A stretch of 53,207 nucleotides of DNA, taken from assembly GCA_027306755.1 (NCBI GenBank), contig DAHUZE010000039.1, positions 1-53,207 of the forward strand, written 5' to 3'. A program made the position numbers and the translations under genes. The DNA comes from Acidimicrobiaceae bacterium. Its GTDB lineage: Bacteria > Actinomycetota > Acidimicrobiia > Acidimicrobiales > RAAP-2. The notes beneath the pieces are model-generated. The model had not been told where the DNA came from, searched no databases, and saw nothing but the letters and a program-made list of their open reading frames with translations. This document shows positions 36,172 through 44,077 of the stretch, piece after piece. How positions within the stretch are numbered: the stretch's first letter is position 1; every line of letters begins with the position of its first letter.

Positions 36172-36217
36172 GACGCGCAAGCAGTTGCAACCGGTTGTTC
36201 GGAGGGAGGAACGGGGA

Positions 36218-36901
36218 TTGTCCCGATCAGGGCGGATCGCAGTCGTCCTCGGTCTGTTCGCGGTGGTGGTGTTCCTGGCTGTGTTCGCCGCCATGGCATT
36301 CGTCGCGACGGAGCCGCCGACGGTCAGTTTCATCAAGGGCCACAAAGCCGGGTCGGCCGTCCACCTGGTGGCCCAGACGGACGGGGCCGGCGGCACAGGG
36401 ATACACCCAACATGGGTGTCGTACCAAGTCAAGACACCGCAGTCGGGCAAGTGGGTCCACACCACGCTGTGGCAGCTGCCGACCAACACGCGGATCGACG
36501 TGACCATCTACCAGTTCGACTCGGGAGGCCCCCTGCGCAACCAGCAGTGGGGCCGGGTGACCGGGACGACAGGGAACGCGGCCACGTTGACAGGCACAAC
36601 ATTCACGGTGCTCAACTCGTACAAGCGGCCGGTCGGGCACACCTTCAGCGTGGCGGCGCTCGGGATCAACGTCCCGCTCGCGGGCGTCAAGACAACAGAG
36701 AAGGGCTTCTGCCAGTCGGGCCCGTGCAACCCGGGCACCCAGCTCCACCACACCGTCACGTTCTCCTTCAAGACGCCCAAGACACCGGGGAACTACCGGT
36801 TCCAGTGCTTCATCCCGTGCGGCGCCGGCCACTACGCCGGTAACGGCGGCCCGATGCAGACGCTGGGCTTCATGGGCGGGTTCCTCGAGGTTCAGGCATG
36901 A
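36218..36901 (+). CDS. Membrane-anchored cupredoxin with CuA-like ligand set
   Basis: A 227-residue protein with an N-terminal membrane anchor (residues 7-30) and an extracytoplasmic cupredoxin-like domain. Putative copper ligands are His141 (VGHTFSV), Cys197, Cys201, His205 and Met213. They form C-x3-C-x3-H-x7-M, whereas classical CuA is C-x3-C-x3-H-x2-M. Two further cysteines (165 and 170) may pair. TTG 36218 is chosen because GGAGGGAGG precedes it by eight bases and a full promoter lies upstream. GTG 36161 and ATG 36167 lie on or before the -10 box. It directly precedes ctaC (ATGA overlap), so it probably serves the same oxidase as an electron donor, alternative subunit II or copper carrier. 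Confidence 0.75.
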   Translation: MSRSGRIAVVLGLFAVVVFLAVFAAMAFVATEPPTVSFIKGHKAGSAVHLVAQTDGAGGTGIHPTWVSYQVKTPQSGKWVHTTLWQLPTNTRIDVTIYQFDSGGPLRNQQWGRVTGTTGNAATLTGTTFTVLNSYKRPVGHTFSVAALGINVPLAGVKTTEKGFCQSGPCNPGTQLHHTVTFSFKTPKTPGNYRFQCFIPCGAGHYAGNGGPMQTLGFMGGFLEVQA

Positions 36902-37941
36902 GCGAGCACGCAGGGACTTCGGGGCGGCCCGGCGCGGGCGCGTCCACATCCTCGGTCGCGGCGGGAACAGCCCGGCCGCTGCAGGACATCTGGAGGATCG
37001 TCGGCATCTGGGTCGCCCTGTCTATCGTGGGGGACCTCGTGTTCTGGTTCGTCGCCGGGCCGCACGTGCCGCCCGGGGACATGACCTCCTCGGCCAGCGG
37101 TGCCCAGTTCGACTTCAACGTCCTGTTCATGGTGGCCCTCCCGGTGATCCTGGCCGTCTGGACCTACATGGGCTACGCCGTGATCATGTGGCGCGCATCG
37201 CGGCCGGGCGCGCCTGAGCCGATCGGCGGGCCGAGGGCCCGGTCCAACCTGAAGGTCCAGCTCTGGTGGATCGTGGTCACGACCGTCGTGGTGCTCTCGA
37301 TGTTCGTCTTCGGCACCGTGGAGCTGATCGTCCCGGCCGGGGCGGGCGGGGCCGAGGGCCCGAACCCAATCTGGACGCCGGCATCCAAGAACGTGCTGCC
37401 GATCCAGGTCATCGCCCAGCAGTGGCAGTTCACTTACCGCTACCCGACGTTCGGGGGCATGGAGACCAGCACGCTGATAGTCCCGGACAACACGACCATC
37501 GCCTTCCACGTCACGTCGTTGGATGTGATCCACAGCTTCTGGGCGTACCAGCTCGGGGTGAAGATCGACGCCAACCCGGGCATCGACGACGTCGGGTACA
37601 CGACCACCAACCAGCTCGGGAAGTTCACCGTGCGCTGCAACGAGCTCTGCGGGATCTGGCACGGCGCCATGTACGACTATGGCAAGGTCGTCAGCAAGGC
37701 CCAGTTCCAGAAGTGGGGCACGTCCACGGCCAGGGCAACGGCGGCGAACACCAAGTACCTGCCGCCCTTCGCCTGGACCTACTCGCCCACAGCCAATGGG
37801 GCGACAGGCGTCACAGCGGCCAACACAAGCGGCCAAGCGCCCTTCTCCAAGATCCAGACCTACGGGGCGACAACCAAGGCCAAGAAGGTCGTGAAGAACG
37901 TGCAGACATCGACAACCACAATCACAACAGGCAGCACATGA
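36898..37941 (+). CDS. ctaC: Cytochrome c oxidase subunit II
   Basis: The CuA-bearing subunit that takes electrons from cytochrome c. The 347-residue protein has two membrane helices after a 30-residue N-terminal region (about 31-53 and 73-97), another hydrophobic stretch at 122-144, and a CuA domain with His212 (DVIHSFW), Cys247, Glu249, Cys251, His255 and Met258. The QQWQFTYRYP aromatic electron-entry segment is intact. There is no haem c motif (CxxCH), so it is not a caa3-type fusion. About 80 Ala/Thr-rich residues extend beyond the domain. The ATG overlaps the cupredoxin stop. Confidence 0.9.
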   Translation: MSEHAGTSGRPGAGASTSSVAAGTARPLQDIWRIVGIWVALSIVGDLVFWFVAGPHVPPGDMTSSASGAQFDFNVLFMVALPVILAVWTYMGYAVIMWRASRPGAPEPIGGPRARSNLKVQLWWIVVTTVVVLSMFVFGTVELIVPAGAGGAEGPNPIWTPASKNVLPIQVIAQQWQFTYRYPTFGGMETSTLIVPDNTTIAFHVTSLDVIHSFWAYQLGVKIDANPGIDDVGYTTTNQLGKFTVRCNELCGIWHGAMYDYGKVVSKAQFQKWGTSTARATAANTKYLPPFAWTYSPTANGATGVTAANTSGQAPFSKIQTYGATTKAKKVVKNVQTSTTTITTGST

Positions 37942-37975
37942 CCGGCACCAGCAACGACGAGAGGAGTCGGAGCCG

Positions 37976-39952
37976 ATGACGCTGGACGTCGCGCCTCCTT
38001 CGCAAATGGGAAGCACGGGCGACACGCTGCCTCCCGGCGGGGTTGTACACCGCCGCCCGTGGTGGATGGGCCAGCACATGGGGACCGGGCTGCTGCTCGG
38101 AATCGGCGGGTACGCGCTGGGCCACTACCTGGGCAACACCATCGCCGGCGGGTACACGCACGTCGGCACAGCCGGTGAGAACGACGTGGCCATCGTGCTG
38201 GCGCTGCTGCTGGGCGTGGTGGGTTGGCTGGCGGGCGTCGGAGCACTCAACTACCCCCTGGCCAAGCTGGCCGGCCGGGAGCCGGTGGCCCAGCCCGACA
38301 CGCAGCACTGGACCAGGTTCTTCCGCTTCAGCGTGGAGCACAAGACGGTGGGGATGCAGTACCTCATCGCCGTCCTCGTGTTCCTCTTCACTGGCGGCCT
38401 GCTGGCCATGTCGATCCGGACGGAGCTGCTGAGCCCCACGAGCCACATCATCGGCCCGGGGACGTACATCTCGATCGTGGGCGAGCACGGCACGGTCATG
38501 ATGATGATGGCGTCGTCACTGGTGGTGGGCCCCCTCGGGAACTGGCTGATCCCGATCATGATCGGCTCCCGGCGCATGGCCTTCCCCCGGGTGGAGGCGT
38601 TCTCCTTCTGGCTGTTCTCGGCCGGCTACTTCGTGATCCTCACCGCCCTGCCCCTCGGGGGCTTCCCGACCGGCTGGACCGGGTACGCACCGCTCCAGAC
38701 CCAGGCGACCGTGGGCATGGACTCCTACCTGGTCGGCTTCTCGGTCATCGGGCTCGGCATGATCCTGGCCGGCTTCAACCTGCTGGTCACGATCATCAAC
38801 TACCGGGCGCCTGGCATGACGTGGAGCCGCATCCCGGTGTTCGCCTGGTCGATCCTGGCCACCAGCGCGCTGCTGGCTCTGGCCACGCCCACGCTGGCGG
38901 TCGCCTGCATGTTCGGCATCCTGGACCGCACGGTGGGAACCGCGTTCTACGTCAACGCCCACGGCGGGAGCTCGTACCTTTGGGAGAACCTCTTCTGGTT
39001 CTTCGGCCACCCTGAGGTGTACATCATGGCCCTGCCGGGCTTCGGGATCGTGGGCGAGATGCTGCCGGTGTTCACCCGCAAGCCGCTGTTCGCCTACCGG
39101 GTTGCCGCCGCCGGGATGATCGGCGTGGCGCTGCTCTCGTTCTTCGTGTGGCAGCACCACCTCTTCCAGAGCGGAATCAACCCGGACATGCGGCCGCTGT
39201 TCATGCTGACCACCGAGCTGATCTCCATCCCGACCGGGTTCATCTTCCTGGTGGGACTGGGGACGCTCTACAAGGCGAAGATTCGGTTCGAAGTGCCGAT
39301 GCTCTTCGCCCTGGCCATGTACTTCAACTTCCTGATCGGCGGGGTCACCGGCGTGTTCGTGTCCGACGTTCCCGTGGACGTGACGGTGCACGGCAGCTTC
39401 TTCGTGCTGGCGCACTTCCACTACACGATCATGGGCGGACTGGTCTTCGCCTTCTTTGGCGGGGTCTACTACTGGATGCCCAAGCTGACTGGCAAGATGA
39501 TGAACAAGACGCTTGGCAAGGTCCACTTCTGGATGATGTTCGTCTTCTTCAACCTGACGTTCTTCCCGATGTTCCTCATCGGCCTGCTGGGTCAGCCCCG
39601 CCGGGTCTTCGAGTACGCCCAGGGCCTCCAGACGCTGAACGACTTCTCGTCGGTGTCCGCCTTCTGCCTCGGCGCCTCGTTCTTGGTGTTCGTGGTGAAT
39701 TTCGTCTGGTCGATCTTCATCGCCCCGCAGGAGGCGCCGTTGAACCCGTGGGGCTCGCTGGGCCTCGAGTGGCAGACCGCCACCCCGGTGCCGCAGCACA
39801 ACTTCGAGCGGATCCCCGTCGTTCTGACCGACCCGTACCACTACAGCGAGCCGGGCGCTTCGCCGGTAGCCGATCTGGCCCCGACCAGCTTCGCCGAGTT
39901 CGCAGCCGTCGGAGCCGGCGGGGGAGGCCCCATAGCGAGAGGTGAGCCATGA
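37976..39952 (+). CDS. ctaD: Cytochrome c oxidase subunit I, divergent haem-copper oxidase
   Basis: The catalytic subunit reducing oxygen to water. Haem and copper ligands are all present: His171 (haem a), His345/Glu347/Tyr349 (FFGHPEVYIM), His394-His395 (WQHHLF), His480 and His482 (LAHFHYTIMG), and the Arg pair in QPRRVFEY. Proton-channel residues are not conserved: the D-channel GAPDMAFPR reads GSRRMAFPR (Arg200 for Asp), the following Asn pair is Glu-Ala, and the K-channel PTGVK reads PTGFI (Ile423 for Lys). About 110 extra N-terminal residues carry two additional helices, giving 658 residues in all. The ATG follows GAGAGGAG. The ctaE ATG overlaps its stop. Confidence 0.9.
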   Translation: MTLDVAPPSQMGSTGDTLPPGGVVHRRPWWMGQHMGTGLLLGIGGYALGHYLGNTIAGGYTHVGTAGENDVAIVLALLLGVVGWLAGVGALNYPLAKLAGREPVAQPDTQHWTRFFRFSVEHKTVGMQYLIAVLVFLFTGGLLAMSIRTELLSPTSHIIGPGTYISIVGEHGTVMMMMASSLVVGPLGNWLIPIMIGSRRMAFPRVEAFSFWLFSAGYFVILTALPLGGFPTGWTGYAPLQTQATVGMDSYLVGFSVIGLGMILAGFNLLVTIINYRAPGMTWSRIPVFAWSILATSALLALATPTLAVACMFGILDRTVGTAFYVNAHGGSSYLWENLFWFFGHPEVYIMALPGFGIVGEMLPVFTRKPLFAYRVAAAGMIGVALLSFFVWQHHLFQSGINPDMRPLFMLTTELISIPTGFIFLVGLGTLYKAKIRFEVPMLFALAMYFNFLIGGVTGVFVSDVPVDVTVHGSFFVLAHFHYTIMGGLVFAFFGGVYYWMPKLTGKMMNKTLGKVHFWMMFVFFNLTFFPMFLIGLLGQPRRVFEYAQGLQTLNDFSSVSAFCLGASFLVFVVNFVWSIFIAPQEAPLNPWGSLGLEWQTATPVPQHNFERIPVVLTDPYHYSEPGASPVADLAPTSFAEFAAVGAGGGGPIARGEP

Positions 39953-40608
39953 GCCAGGTCCGTGTCCCGGCAGACTCGGGGTACGTCGCGACCCCCGAGG
40001 AGCTGGCGTACGAAGCGCGGGCCGCCGAGAACGCGCTGTTCACGGCCAGCAGGCTGATGATCGGCTGCTTCGCCTTTGCCTTCGCCGCGCTGGCGTTCGC
40101 CTACTTCTACCTCCGGTCGGCCAACAGCTACGACCTGTGGCGCCCGCACAGCGTCACGGCGCCCGTGGGCACCGGCACGGCGGTCATGGCCTTCACCGCG
40201 GCGGCCACCGTTCTGTTGCTGTTCGGGCTCCGCCAGCTGCGGCGCAAGGACGTGCTCGCCTTCGACGTCGCCGGATGGGTGGCGGTGCTCAGCGGGCTGC
40301 TGGCGCTCGGCCTCCAGTGCTGGGAGCTCACCGATCTTCCCTTCGCCCCGGCAACGGGGGGCTACACCTCGGTGTTCATCGGCTGGGCGGTGATGAACAT
40401 CATCATGCTGGTGTCCGGGATCTATTGGGCGGAGACGCTCCTGGCCCGCCGGGCCCGGCTCAGGAAGGCCATCACCGAGGAGGGCGGTGCGGTAAGAGGC
40501 GTGCCTTCGGGTATCTTCCGGTTGAACGTCGACTCCTGCGTGTACTTCTGGGGCTTCATCGCCTTCGTGGCCGTGTTCTTCTGGATCTTCTTCTACATCG
40601 CAGGCTGA
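39949..40608 (+). CDS. ctaE: Cytochrome c oxidase subunit III
   Basis: A 219-residue subunit III with about five helices, the short actinobacterial form. The helix starting ENALFTASRLMIGCFAFAFAALAF, the segment TDLPFAPATGGYTSVFIGW and the C-terminal DSCVYFWGFIAFVAVFFWIFFYIAG match the family. It stabilises subunit I and affects proton uptake. The ATG overlaps the ctaD stop (ATGA), and a 38-codon gene follows after 11 bases. Confidence 0.87.
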   Translation: MSQVRVPADSGYVATPEELAYEARAAENALFTASRLMIGCFAFAFAALAFAYFYLRSANSYDLWRPHSVTAPVGTGTAVMAFTAAATVLLLFGLRQLRRKDVLAFDVAGWVAVLSGLLALGLQCWELTDLPFAPATGGYTSVFIGWAVMNIIMLVSGIYWAETLLARRARLRKAITEEGGAVRGVPSGIFRLNVDSCVYFWGFIAFVAVFFWIFFYIAG

Positions 40609-40619
40609 GAGGAGAAACC

Positions 40620-40736
40620 GTGATCTTCGGGGCCGACCAGTACATCGGGGCAGAGGTGCTGACCCTGGCGATCCCGTTGGGAGCCTTTCTCGTCGGGTTG
40701 CTGTGGCTGTTCTTCCAGCGTCGCCCGCACCCCTAG
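40620..40736 (+). CDS. 38-residue single-helix membrane peptide, possible small oxidase subunit
   Basis: GTG 40620 is preceded by AGGAGA with good spacing and opens 38 codons to TAG at 40734-40736. A soluble start (MIFGADQYIGAEV) leads into one membrane helix (about residues 14-32) and a short basic end (QRRPHP). It is below the size limit of most gene finders. Position directly after ctaE and the strong ribosome-binding site argue that it is real. By analogy with the tiny one-helix subunits of other haem-copper oxidases, it may be subunit IV of this complex. The next gene starts within it. Confidence 0.7.
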   Translation: MIFGADQYIGAEVLTLAIPLGAFLVGLLWLFFQRRPHP

Positions 40737-41482
40737 GCGCGCCCACCGCGTCACTGTTCGACCGCCTCCGCCCTTGGGGGCTGGGCTTGGCGGCCGCCCT
40801 CGTGGTGCTGATATTCGTTCCGCCGCTGTGGACCGAGGGCACGCACTACCTCTACGTGGAGACCATCCAGTTCTGCCTGGCCGCGTACGTCGTGCCGGCG
40901 CTGGTGGTGCTGGGGCGTCCGTTGTCGTTGTTCGGCGCTCCGCGGGACCGTGCCTGGAAGGCGCTGGAGTGGCTCGGCACCCGCCGCAAGCGGCATCCGA
41001 GCTACCTACGGTCGTTTGCCGTCGTGGCGGTGGATGCGGCGCTCGTGATGCTGTGGCGCACGCCCACGTGGACGAACGCCGCGGTCCAGCACCGGTGGGT
41101 GGAGGGGGTTGAGGCTGCGTCCCTCGTGGCGGCCGGGATCGCCCTGTGGCTGGAGCTGGTCGACTGCCCCCCGATGGAGCCCCGTCTGCACCGCCCTTGG
41201 CGGGCCGTGGTCGCAACCCTGGCCATGTGGGCGACGTGGGTCATGTCCTTTGCCGTGGGGTTCGCCGCGGACCCGTGGTATCACATCTTCGCCCACCCCG
41301 GTCGCGGGTTCGGGGCGCTGGCCGACCAGCAGGTCGCCACCGGGCTGTTGTGGCTGACCGCGGTGTGCACGTTCCTGCCGGTCATCTTCGCCGACGTCAT
41401 GACCTGGCTCAAGAACGACGAGGACCCCGACGCCGAGCTCCGCAAGCTCGTGCGGGCGGCCCGGCGCTCCGGGAACGTGTGA
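40703..41482 (+). CDS. CtaG-like membrane protein, degenerate paralogue
   Basis: A 259-residue polytopic protein aligned by eye with the CtaG at 35158: YLYVETIQFCLAAYVVPALVV matches YFYVHMIEHILLMFFAPMLLV, and ALADQQVATGLLWLTAVC matches PFADQQIGAAILWVCGDF. The histidines of the first motif are replaced (H to E, EH to QF), so the presumed metal or assembly function may be changed. GTG 40703 overlaps the small peptide gene by 34 bases. There is no Shine-Dalgarno sequence, so coupling is likely. It ends the plus-strand oxidase cluster, convergent with the SCO1 unit. Confidence 0.75.
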   Translation: MAVLPASPAPLGAPTASLFDRLRPWGLGLAAALVVLIFVPPLWTEGTHYLYVETIQFCLAAYVVPALVVLGRPLSLFGAPRDRAWKALEWLGTRRKRHPSYLRSFAVVAVDAALVMLWRTPTWTNAAVQHRWVEGVEAASLVAAGIALWLELVDCPPMEPRLHRPWRAVVATLAMWATWVMSFAVGFAADPWYHIFAHPGRGFGALADQQVATGLLWLTAVCTFLPVIFADVMTWLKNDEDPDAELRKLVRAARRSGNV

Positions 41483-41500
41483 CGGCGGGCCCGCTCAGGC

Positions 41501-42181
41501 TCAGAATCGCGGTGACGGCGGCAGGGCGGGGTCCGGGACGTGGGCGCCCCCCAGGGCCGCACGGACAGCCCGGATGGCTCCGTCGGCCTTTGCCCTGTCC
41601 TTGGTGAGCTGGGCCTCTTGGTGGCGCAGGCCGGTCTGGGCCTTGGCGTCGCCCGGTCGCTCGATCAGCAGCTCCATGTCGCTGATGGCGGCCACCGCGT
41701 CGGAGGTCATCCACAGCTCCACGCCGGTGATCATGTTCGACAGGTCAACCCCGGCGTTGCCGGACGGGATTGTGATTGTCCCGATGTTGACGACGGCCTG
41801 GTTGGCGAAGGAGCACGCCTGCTCGTTCTGCGACAACAGGTTCGGAACCTGGGACTTCTGGGATGCCGTGAGGGTCCCGGCCACGTGACGGGCAAAGATC
41901 GCGTCGGACTGCTGCAGCGAGTAGGTGCATGTCCGGATGTCCCCGTCCACGGACTTGACCAGTGTGGTCGCCTGGGCCGCCAGCTCCGCGTTGGTTGCCC
42001 GGTGGGGGAGGTCGGCGACGACCGACGCCCCCACCACCACGACGGCTACCACCAGGATCAGGAACCAGCCCCGCCGGTACCAGGGCTTCTTGCCTGATTC
42101 CGGCTGGGCGAAGGAGTCCGGGATCGTCTCAGGGGTGAGGGGCGGCAGTGTGGCGCCTCGCGGCGAGAAGAAGGTGCTCAT
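41501..42181 (-). CDS. Membrane-anchored protein of unknown function, SCO1-linked
   Basis: I do not recognise a family. The 226-residue protein has a 36-residue cytoplasmic start, one helix (about 39-56, WFLILVVAVVVVGASVV) and an extracytoplasmic helical domain. The latter has two cysteines (RTCTYSL and EQACSFA) that could form a disulphide, and a charged C-terminal helix. ATG 42181 overlaps the SCO1 stop (ATGA). The longer open frame upstream is shadow. Co-transcription with SCO1 and ctaB and convergence with the cta cluster suggest a role in oxidase assembly or copper handling. Confidence 0.75.
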   Translation of the reverse strand: MSTFFSPRGATLPPLTPETIPDSFAQPESGKKPWYRRGWFLILVVAVVVVGASVVADLPHRATNAELAAQATTLVKSVDGDIRTCTYSLQQSDAIFARHVAGTLTASQKSQVPNLLSQNEQACSFANQAVVNIGTITIPSGNAGVDLSNMITGVELWMTSDAVAAISDMELLIERPGDAKAQTGLRHQEAQLTKDRAKADGAIRAVRAALGGAHVPDPALPPSPRF

Positions 42182-43062
42182 GGGGTGGTCAGCTTTCGGG
42201 CGTAATGGGCGATGCCGGTGGCGAACCGTGTGATCTCGGCCTGCGGCAGAGCGTATGCACCGGAGGGGGACTCGTTGGCGAACGGGCTCGCGCTCCAGGC
42301 GATCTTGCCGGCTGGGGTGATGAAGTACATCAGCTCGTTGTGGGCGACGGCCCGCGTGGACCGATTCACGGTGATCGAGATGCCGTAGGAGGTCCACACG
42401 GGGTTGAGCGTCTTGATCGACCCGGTGAGGAAGCGGTAGTTGCGCATCCCGGCCACCGCGGGGCGGTCGAGGACCGACGCGTCCTTGGCGGCGAGGCCGA
42501 GCGGGTCCGTGTTGACGGTCAGGAATGTGACCGGCACGTGGGTGGTGCCCAGCTTGGCGTCGGCCTTGGCCAGCTCTGTGACCACGACCGGGCAGATGTC
42601 ATTGCACGGGGCGTTGGCGAAGGTCAGGACGACCACGTGGCCCTTCAGACTGCTGAGGCTGAGCGGTGATCCGGTGGCCGCATTGGTGAGAGTGAACCCC
42701 GGGGCCGCCGCGCCGTGGAGCGACGTGAGGCCGAGGAAGGCGTCGAGGGGAGCGTGGACCTGGGCACCTGCGGACGGTGTGGCGGCGTGGGTGGGGACAG
42801 CCGGCCCGCGGCGCCCGGTCGGAGGCCGGCGGGTGACGGCAGGAACCGGCGTGGAGGATGTGACGAAGTGGTCGCCGATGGCGCCCCCCACCCCCAGCAC
42901 CAGCAGGACGCCGATCCCGATGATGACCACCCGCCGGGACATCTTGGGCGTGCCGGCCGCAAAGGCGGCCCGGCGCTGCTCGGCACTGAGCGGCGCCGGG
43001 GGATCGTGCGGGGGCTGCTCGGGGGCCTCCGGCGCAGTCGACCGCTCAGGGGTGGTGGACAA
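42178..43062 (-). CDS. SCO1/SenC family copper chaperone
   Basis: SCO proteins deliver copper to, or reduce, the CuA site of oxidase subunit II. The 294-residue protein has one helix ([19 protein letters not shown]), a Pro/Thr/Arg-rich linker and a thioredoxin-fold domain with the copper cysteines in [10 protein letters not shown] (C-x3-C) and the distal histidine in [11 protein letters not shown]. The TTG start at 43062 overlaps the ctaB end by 17 bases. An internal ATG at about residue 41, just before the helix, is an alternative. In this cluster there are two candidate clients, CtaC and the CuA-like cupredoxin. Confidence 0.87.
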   Translation of the reverse strand: MSTTPERSTAPEAPEQPPHDPPAPLSAEQRRAAFAAGTPKMSRRVVIIGIGVLLVLGVGGAIGDHFVTSSTPVPAVTRRPPTGRRGPAVPTHAATPSAGAQVHAPLDAFLGLTSLHGAAAPGFTLTNAATGSPLSLSSLKGHVVVLTFANAPCNDICPVVVTELAKADAKLGTTHVPVTFLTVNTDPLGLAAKDASVLDRPAVAGMRNYRFLTGSIKTLNPVWTSYGISITVNRSTRAVAHNELMYFITPAGKIAWSASPFANESPSGAYALPQAEITRFATGIAHYARKLTTP

Positions 43063-43963
43063 TCGCGACCGCCCCCATGGCCAGGAACAGCACCGTGAGG
43101 TAGGTGATCGAGTACCCGAAGAGGCGCATGGCTCGGCGGGGGCTCGGATCGGCGCGAAGCGGCACTGCGTAGAAGAAGAAGCCGGCGTCCAGGACGACCG
43201 TGATGCCGAAGAAGACCCACCCGAGGTGGGCGACGAACACCAGTGCCAGCGCCAGGGCCGACACGACGCCGGTGTAGACGAGGATCTGGCGGACCACCCG
43301 GTCCATGTCGGTCACCGACGGCAGCATCGGCACCGATGCCCGGGAGTAGTCGTCCCTGTGGCGGATGGCCAGCGCCCAGAAGTGGGGCGGGGTCCAGGCG
43401 AAGACGATGGCGAACATGATCCAGGCTGCCCATGACAGGTGGCCGGTGACGGCGCTCCAGCCGACCAGGACCGGGACGGCGCCGGCCGCCCCGCCGATCA
43501 CGATGTTGCTGGAGAAGCGCCTCTTGAGCCACATGGTGTAGACGCCGACGTAGAACAGGGCGGCGGCCAGGGCCAGCAGGGCGGACAGGAGGTTGACCGT
43601 CAGCCAGAGCAGCAGGAAGGCGCCGACCTCGAGGGCCAGGGACAGGGCGAGGGCCTCAACCGGGGTGACCACGCCCGACACCAGCGGCCGCTTCTTGGTC
43701 CGGTCCATCACGGCATCGATGTCCCGGTCGTAGAACATGTTGAAGGCGTTGGCCCCACCAGCGGCGAAGGTGCCGCCCACGACGGTCAGGGCCACGAGCC
43801 GGAACGAGGGGACCGTGGCCGAGGCCACGAACATCGCCGGGACGGTGGTGATCAGGAGCAACTCGATGATGCGGGGCTTCGTTAGGGCCACCAGGCCCGC
43901 GACGCGCGGCGGGACCGAGAGGAACGAGCGACTTCGAGCCCCCGCGCTCGATAACTGCTGCAC
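43046..43963 (-). CDS. ctaB: Protohaem IX farnesyltransferase (haem O synthase)
   Basis: CtaB converts haem B to haem O, the precursor of haem A for the oxidase. The 305-residue UbiA-family membrane protein has [18 protein letters not shown], the first aspartate motif [20 protein letters not shown], the [20 protein letters not shown] second motif and VPMLPSV. About nine helices are predicted. GTG 43963 lies six bases after TAACGT on the minus strand, so its mRNA is probably leaderless. No ctaA (haem A synthase) is in the window. Confidence 0.93.
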   Translation of the reverse strand: MQQLSSAGARSRSFLSVPPRVAGLVALTKPRIIELLLITTVPAMFVASATVPSFRLVALTVVGGTFAAGGANAFNMFYDRDIDAVMDRTKKRPLVSGVVTPVEALALSLALEVGAFLLLWLTVNLLSALLALAAALFYVGVYTMWLKRRFSSNIVIGGAAGAVPVLVGWSAVTGHLSWAAWIMFAIVFAWTPPHFWALAIRHRDDYSRASVPMLPSVTDMDRVVRQILVYTGVVSALALALVFVAHLGWVFFGITVVLDAGFFFYAVPLRADPSPRRAMRLFGYSITYLTVLFLAMGAVAIVHHP

Positions 43964-43969
43964 GTGCAG

Positions 43970-43975
43970 ACGTTA
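43970..43975 (-). promoter_or_regulatory. ctaB -10 box, leaderless arrangement
   Basis: TAACGT on the minus strand ends six bases before GTG 43963. It drives ctaB, SCO1 and the downstream unknown gene. Confidence 0.55.
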
Positions 43976-44065
43976 GCCGCTCCCGACGGGTGATTGCATG
44001 ACGCAAGCGGGACGCAGCCCGGACGGCTTGTCGGGAGGGTCCACGAAGCGGCGATCCGCCGACGA

Positions 44066-44071
44066 TAGGGT
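44066..44071 (+). promoter_or_regulatory. -10 box of the DUF948-like gene, leaderless arrangement
   Basis: TAGGGT lies six bases before GTG 44078. It is divergent from the ctaB promoter about 90 bases away. Confidence 0.5.
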
Positions 44072-44077
44072 CGCGTC

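Noticed and set aside
36161-36217. GTG 36161 or ATG 36167 as the cupredoxin start
   Set aside because: They lie on or before a TTGACC-17-TATGGT promoter. TTG 36218 has a strong GGAGGGAGG site and gives a normal short cytoplasmic start before the helix.
36161-38000. Recent horizontal transfer of the oxidase genes from codon use
   Set aside because: The cupredoxin and ctaC use more ACA codons than neighbours, but mltG and other exported proteins in the window show the same, so it is not evidence of foreign origin.
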